Of a stretch of DNA of 20,573 bases, positions 18,038-20,573 are shown piece after piece. A program made the translations under genes and the position numbers. This DNA is from CAYGZC01 sp964354225 (GTDB taxonomy: Bacteria; Bacteroidota; Ignavibacteria; UBA10030; SZUA-254). The stretch lies in contig CAYGZC010000032.1 in assembly GCA_964354225.1 (NCBI GenBank), positions 1 through 20,573 on the forward strand, given 5' to 3'. Below the pieces are notes generated by a model. It searched no databases. It was not told where the DNA came from and saw only the letters and a list, made by a program, of their open reading frames with translations. Numbering within the stretch: the stretch's first letter is position 1; every line of letters starts with the position of its first letter.

Positions 18038-18263
18038 ATTAATAAATTTTGCAGTTAGTCCAGAATACAAAGAAAAATATCTTTTTCGAGTGCCGCCACT
18101 CGAAGTAAGTATTGCTTTAGGAAATCATATTAGTTATGGCGACGCTGTTTCAGCAATTTACCATCCAAAACATGGTTGGTTTATTGTGTCTTTTAAACCT
18201 GGAAAGGCTTTAGAACAATCTGAGATTATTTCTTGGTGGAAAAAAGAGGGCATAGCTCAGTAG
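18012..18263 (+). CDS. Hypothetical protein whose stop lies inside a tRNA gene (83 aa)
   Basis: Unrecognised 83-residue protein starting MILQITAIELINFAVSPEYK; ATG 18000 in the same frame is an alternative. The ribosome site is weak and lies within the end of the NYN gene, so coupling is likely. It looks alpha/beta with a HPKHGWFIVSF strand. Its stop codon (18261-18263) is within the D loop of tRNA-Lys (18246-18321), so the mRNA loses its stop when the tRNA is cut out. This overlap is unusual and could give a non-stop message. Confidence 0.6.
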   Translation: MILQITAIELINFAVSPEYKEKYLFRVPPLEVSIALGNHISYGDAVSAIYHPKHGWFIVSFKPGKALEQSEIISWWKKEGIAQ

Positions 18264-18321
18264 GTAGAGCAGCGGACTTTTAATCCGCAGGCCGAGAGTT
18301 CGAATCTCTCTGCCCTCACCA
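18246..18321 (+). tRNA. tRNA-Lys(UUU), second copy, with encoded CCA
   Basis: The cloverleaf is complete: acceptor GAGGGCA/TGCCCTC, D arm GCTC/GAGC, anticodon stem GCGGA/TCCGC with loop CTTTTAA (TTT), T arm GAGAG-TTCGAAT-CTCTC, discriminator A, CCA encoded. It differs in acceptor, anticodon stem and T stem from the minus-strand copy at 1472-1547, so it is not a recent duplicate. It overlaps the preceding CDS by 18 bp. The DUF3820/J-domain gene starts 10 bp after CCA. Confidence 0.96.
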
Positions 18322-18330
18322 TTTAATAAA

Positions 18331-18678
18331 ATGAAAATACTTTTTGGTAAATATAAAGGAACAGAAATTGAAGAATTACCATCAGAATATATTAATTGGC
18401 TTGTTTCGTTAGACGACTTGAGAGAGCCTTTAAGAAGTGCTATTGATAGGGAAATTGCACGTCGAGAGCGATCAGATATTGTATCGGATATTTTACAGAT
18501 GCCTAAGTTTATTCCCTCTCATGAATTAAAACCATTGATAAAAGAAATAATAGATGCTGGTTTTCATCAAGTTGCTTTTCGATATCATCCAGACAAGGGC
18601 GGGGCAACTAAAAAGATGCAAATGCTCTCTATGGCGAGAGCATGGTTGTATAAGTTTGTATTAGGAGGAGAAAGATGA
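18331..18678 (+). CDS. DUF3820 + J-domain fusion protein (115 aa)
   Basis: Residues 1-45 match DUF3820: LFGKYKGTEIEELPSEYINWL followed by REPLRSAI and a basic helix. Residues 64-110 match the end of a DnaJ J-domain, with the diagnostic HPD at 86-88 (AFRYHPDKGG) and the helix ARAWLYKFV. The J-domain is reduced but keeps the HPD that stimulates Hsp70 ATPase, so it could recruit host DnaK. DUF3820 has no established biochemical role. No Shine-Dalgarno is seen in the 10 bp after the tRNA, so the processed mRNA might be nearly leaderless. Confidence 0.78.
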   Translation: MKILFGKYKGTEIEELPSEYINWLVSLDDLREPLRSAIDREIARRERSDIVSDILQMPKFIPSHELKPLIKEIIDAGFHQVAFRYHPDKGGATKKMQMLSMARAWLYKFVLGGER

Positions 18679-18974
18679 AGACCAGAGAGAAAACTTTTGC
18701 TGAGATAGGTCAAGAAATAGGTGGTCTTGTTGAAACGAAACAAGCCGCATATGGCGATTCGTTTGGAAGATCTGGATATATAATGTCTGTTTTATATCCA
18801 AATGGAATACCACTTGAGAAAATGGACGATGCTCTAGCTGTTGTTAGAGTAATTGATAAATTGTTTCGCATAGCAACGAAAAAAGACGCGCTTGGCGAAA
18901 GTCCATGGCGAGATATTTGTGGTTATGCTCTTCTGGCAATAAAGAGAGACGAGGAAGAACATGCGAATCGTTAG
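18675..18974 (+). CDS. DUF1599/Nmad1-like protein (99 aa)
   Basis: All-helical protein with YGDSFGRSGYIMSVLYPNGI, followed by IDKLFRIATKKDALGESPWRDICGYAL. This pattern matches a phage family related to DUF1599, described as nucleotide-modification-associated domain 1, whose exact reaction is unknown; the structural class recalls all-helical nucleotide pyrophosphatases. It is complete at 99 residues. Its position directly before thyX supports a nucleotide-related role. It overlaps both neighbours (ATGA at 18675-18678; 14 bp with thyX), so it is translationally coupled. Confidence 0.72.
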   Translation: MKTREKTFAEIGQEIGGLVETKQAAYGDSFGRSGYIMSVLYPNGIPLEKMDDALAVVRVIDKLFRIATKKDALGESPWRDICGYALLAIKRDEEEHANR

Positions 18975-19632
18975 TGCAAGTTTTTCAATTGAAGATCAAA
19001 TAGATGGTGTTGGTATTTGCAAGAAGATAGAGAAAGCAGCAAGAACATGTTACAAGTCTGAAGGTACAATTACTGGTGATTCGTATATTCCATTTTTAAA
19101 AAACTTACTTGAAGTGCGCCATCATGATTCTGTAATTGAACATGAGAAAGTTACGGTTAGAGTGATTTGCGATCGAGGCGTTACACACGAAATTGTTCGT
19201 CATAGGATTGCAAGTTATTCACAAGAAAGCACAAGATATAATAATTATACAAAAGATAAATTTGGAAATGAACTTACAATTATTGATCCGTGTTTTTGGT
19301 CAGATAGAAATATTCAAGATCATAAAGATTTTGAGTTATATGCTTTATGGTTAGAATTTATGTCTATTGCTGAAAATTATTATTTTAAAATGATTGCTAA
19401 TGGAGCCAAGCCGCAAGAGGCAAGGTCTGTGCTGCCTAATAGTTTAAAAACAGAAATTGTAATGACTTTTAATATGCGTGAATGGAGATGGTTTTTTAAA
19501 CTTCGTACAGCCGAAGCTGCTCATCCTCAAATGAGAGAAATTGCTATTGCTATATTAGATGAATTCAAACGTAGAATTCCAATTTTATTTGACGATATTG
19601 TAGTAACAGAACGAGCACGTAAATTATTTTAG
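18961..19632 (+). CDS. thyX: Flavin-dependent thymidylate synthase ThyX (223 aa)
   Basis: This enzyme makes dTMP from dUMP using FAD, NADPH and methylenetetrahydrofolate. The diagnostic RHRX7S motif is at residues 80-90 (RHRIASYSQES), with the usual R92 after it, and H54-H55 plus EH at 60-61 match the HxS..EH region. Length is typical for the family. The start has GAGGAAGAAC and overlaps the DUF1599-like gene by 14 bp. The last base of its TAG stop (19632) is the first base of the tRNA with CAU anticodon, so tRNA processing removes part of the stop codon. A phage-encoded ThyX supplies thymine for DNA synthesis during infection. Confidence 0.95.
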   Translation: MRIVSASFSIEDQIDGVGICKKIEKAARTCYKSEGTITGDSYIPFLKNLLEVRHHDSVIEHEKVTVRVICDRGVTHEIVRHRIASYSQESTRYNNYTKDKFGNELTIIDPCFWSDRNIQDHKDFELYALWLEFMSIAENYYFKMIANGAKPQEARSVLPNSLKTEIVMTFNMREWRWFFKLRTAEAAHPQMREIAIAILDEFKRRIPILFDDIVVTERARKLF

Positions 19633-19706
19633 GGCGCATAGCTCAGTGGTAGAGCCATCGGCTCATAACCGATCGGACGGGAGTTCAAATCTCTCTGCGC
19701 CCACCA
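19632..19706 (+). tRNA. tRNA with CAU anticodon (Met or Ile2), with encoded CCA
   Basis: Acceptor GGGCGCA/TGCGCCC, D arm GCTC/GAGC, anticodon stem ATCGG/CCGAT with loop CTCATAA (CAT), T arm GGGAG-TTCAAAT-CTCTC, discriminator A, CCA encoded. A paired first position argues against initiator tRNA. CAT could be elongator Met or, if lysidine-modified, Ile decoding AUA, which is frequent in AT-rich genes; sequence alone does not settle it. It starts at the last base of the thyX stop codon, and the kinase gene starts 12 bp after CCA. Confidence 0.94.
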
Positions 19707-19717
19707 AAGGAGACGCT

Positions 19718-20401
19718 ATGAGTTGGAGGTATTATGATGCTGGTAATCCGATATTCTGGATTGAAGGACTTATTGGTTCTGGAAAATCTTCTTTATTAGA
19801 AGAACTTAAAAAAATATTTAATATACGAGTATTCGATGAGCGTTTTCAAGAGAATCCATATTTTGATTGTTCATATAAAGAACCAAAGATATATGCAAGT
19901 AGAGCACAATTATATTTTGCAATAAAACGCTCAGAGACGCATCAACTTGCCACGGTAGAATCATTATATGGATATGAATACGAAGCTTGCGCTTTAGATA
20001 GAGGTTTGCCTGGTGATCTAGCATTCGAACTTATGCACCATCGAAGAGGCAATATAGATGAGAAAGATCATAAATTATATATGTGCTATTACAAACATCT
20101 TATTAATTTACCGAAGGCTCCTTGTGATTTATTTTTCTTAGATGTAGAACCTGAAGTGGCCTTACGTAGAGTTAAGAATCGAGATCGAAGTGCAGAAGTT
20201 TCAGTTGATTTAGCTTATCTTTCTGATTTACGAGATCATTATTTTGATATCATGGTTGATTTAAAGAATGGAAACCATGAGTGGTCTGGTAAATGTGACG
20301 TACATCGTGTGGCTTGGAATGTCGATCATCAAGGATTGTCTCAGATAATTGATATTATTCATAGTAAATATCCAAAGATGAGCATGAAGAATGTTAAATG
20401 A
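19718..20401 (+). CDS. Deoxynucleoside kinase (227 aa)
   Basis: It phosphorylates deoxynucleosides in salvage. The P-loop GLIGSGKS is at residues 17-24, the DR motif at D93-R94 (ALDRGLPGDLAFE), and the arginine-rich LID region at 149-156 (RRVKNRDR), in the order expected for the dCK/dGK family. Substrate preference cannot be read from sequence. The ATG 19718 follows AAAGGAGACGCT; an in-frame extension upstream is mostly tRNA sequence and was rejected. It follows thyX and tRNA-CAU in the same transcript. The C-terminus is lysine-rich. Confidence 0.88.
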   Translation: MSWRYYDAGNPIFWIEGLIGSGKSSLLEELKKIFNIRVFDERFQENPYFDCSYKEPKIYASRAQLYFAIKRSETHQLATVESLYGYEYEACALDRGLPGDLAFELMHHRRGNIDEKDHKLYMCYYKHLINLPKAPCDLFFLDVEPEVALRRVKNRDRSAEVSVDLAYLSDLRDHYFDIMVDLKNGNHEWSGKCDVHRVAWNVDHQGLSQIIDIIHSKYPKMSMKNVK

Positions 20402-20573
20402 TCGATATACTAAGTTGCGCGTAAGCGATTTCAATAAGAAGAAGTATAAACGAGGAACTGTAGAACACTTGTGGAATAAATGGTATAATAAATTATGGAA
20501 TTCGTATGGCAAGTTTGCTTTAAAACCGCCATTTGAACCGCCTTCTGCTATGCGTAATGAATTTATTCGTGAT
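20391..20573 (+). CDS. Hypothetical protein, N-terminal part, runs off the window
   Basis: The frame from ATG 20391 (MLNDRYTKLRVSDFNKKKYK...) is open to the end of the window (61 codons). It overlaps the kinase gene by 11 bp; a GAAGA precedes the ATG. The visible part is basic, with WNKWYNKLW and a proline-rich KPPFEPP stretch. No family is recognised from this fragment. Confidence 0.55.
   Translation, partial: MLNDRYTKLRVSDFNKKKYKRGTVEHLWNKWYNKLWNSYGKFALKPPFEPPSAMRNEFIRD

Noticed and set aside
19646..19717. 24-residue N-terminal extension of the deoxynucleoside kinase
   Set aside because: It would be encoded largely by the CAU tRNA; the ATG at 19718 has a strong ribosome site and the P-loop is then at the usual distance.

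Overview
The window looks like part of an AT-rich, tailed double-stranded DNA phage genome (or a closely related prophage or plasmid-like element). It holds about 60 very short, tightly packed genes, many joined by ATGA or TAATG stop/start overlaps and preceded by strong GGAG-type ribosome binding sites. There are three tRNA genes with encoded CCA ends and a set of phage-type nucleotide-metabolism genes. No structural, packaging or replication-fork genes are present, so this is an accessory/early region. Two proteins with lipoprotein-type signal peptides suggest a diderm (Gram-negative) host. The host cannot be named from the sequence alone.

Layout. Bases 1-9149 are read leftwards (minus strand). 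They hold about 33 small genes, mostly unrecognised, several with CxxC zinc-binding pairs, one YkgJ-like cysteine-cluster protein and a tRNA-Lys(UUU). This arm is broken by structured gaps: a candidate folded RNA with its own promoter (about 7208-7392), a 158-bp element bounded by a long inverted repeat with a terminator beside it (8504-8689), and several leader hairpins (4782-4822, 5065-5125, 5754-5775, 6637-6660). Bases 9150-9880 are a 730-bp gene-free divergent region. It has three imperfect ~107-bp repeats, several palindromes and many TATGCA/TGCATA motifs, and is probably a promoter/operator array and possibly a replication origin.

Bases 9881-20573 are read rightwards. The first part (to about 13.85 kb) has small unknown genes, a helix-turn-helix protein and a run made of a cysteine-rich lipoprotein and two tiny membrane proteins. 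Next come a minimal C5 cytosine methyltransferase-like protein, a probable SspB-type ClpXP adaptor, a second cysteine-rich lipoprotein and an AT-hook DNA-binding protein. The last part is nucleic-acid and nucleotide metabolism: a staphylococcal-nuclease-fold enzyme, a NYN-domain ribonuclease-like protein, a DUF3820 + J-domain fusion, a DUF1599/Nmad1-like protein, flavin-dependent thymidylate synthase (ThyX) and a deoxynucleoside kinase. Two tRNA genes punctuate this operon, and each begins inside or at the stop codon of the preceding gene.

Working together, the right-hand genes would make dTMP (ThyX), salvage deoxynucleosides (kinase), possibly modify bases (methyltransferase-like and Nmad1-like proteins), turn over nucleic acids (SNase and NYN proteins) and redirect host proteolysis or chaperones (SspB-like and J-domain proteins). 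These roles rest on family recognition by eye, not on database searches. The most interesting non-coding signals are the folded RNA near 7.3 kb, the inverted-repeat element near 8.6 kb and the repeat-rich divergent region near 9.5 kb.
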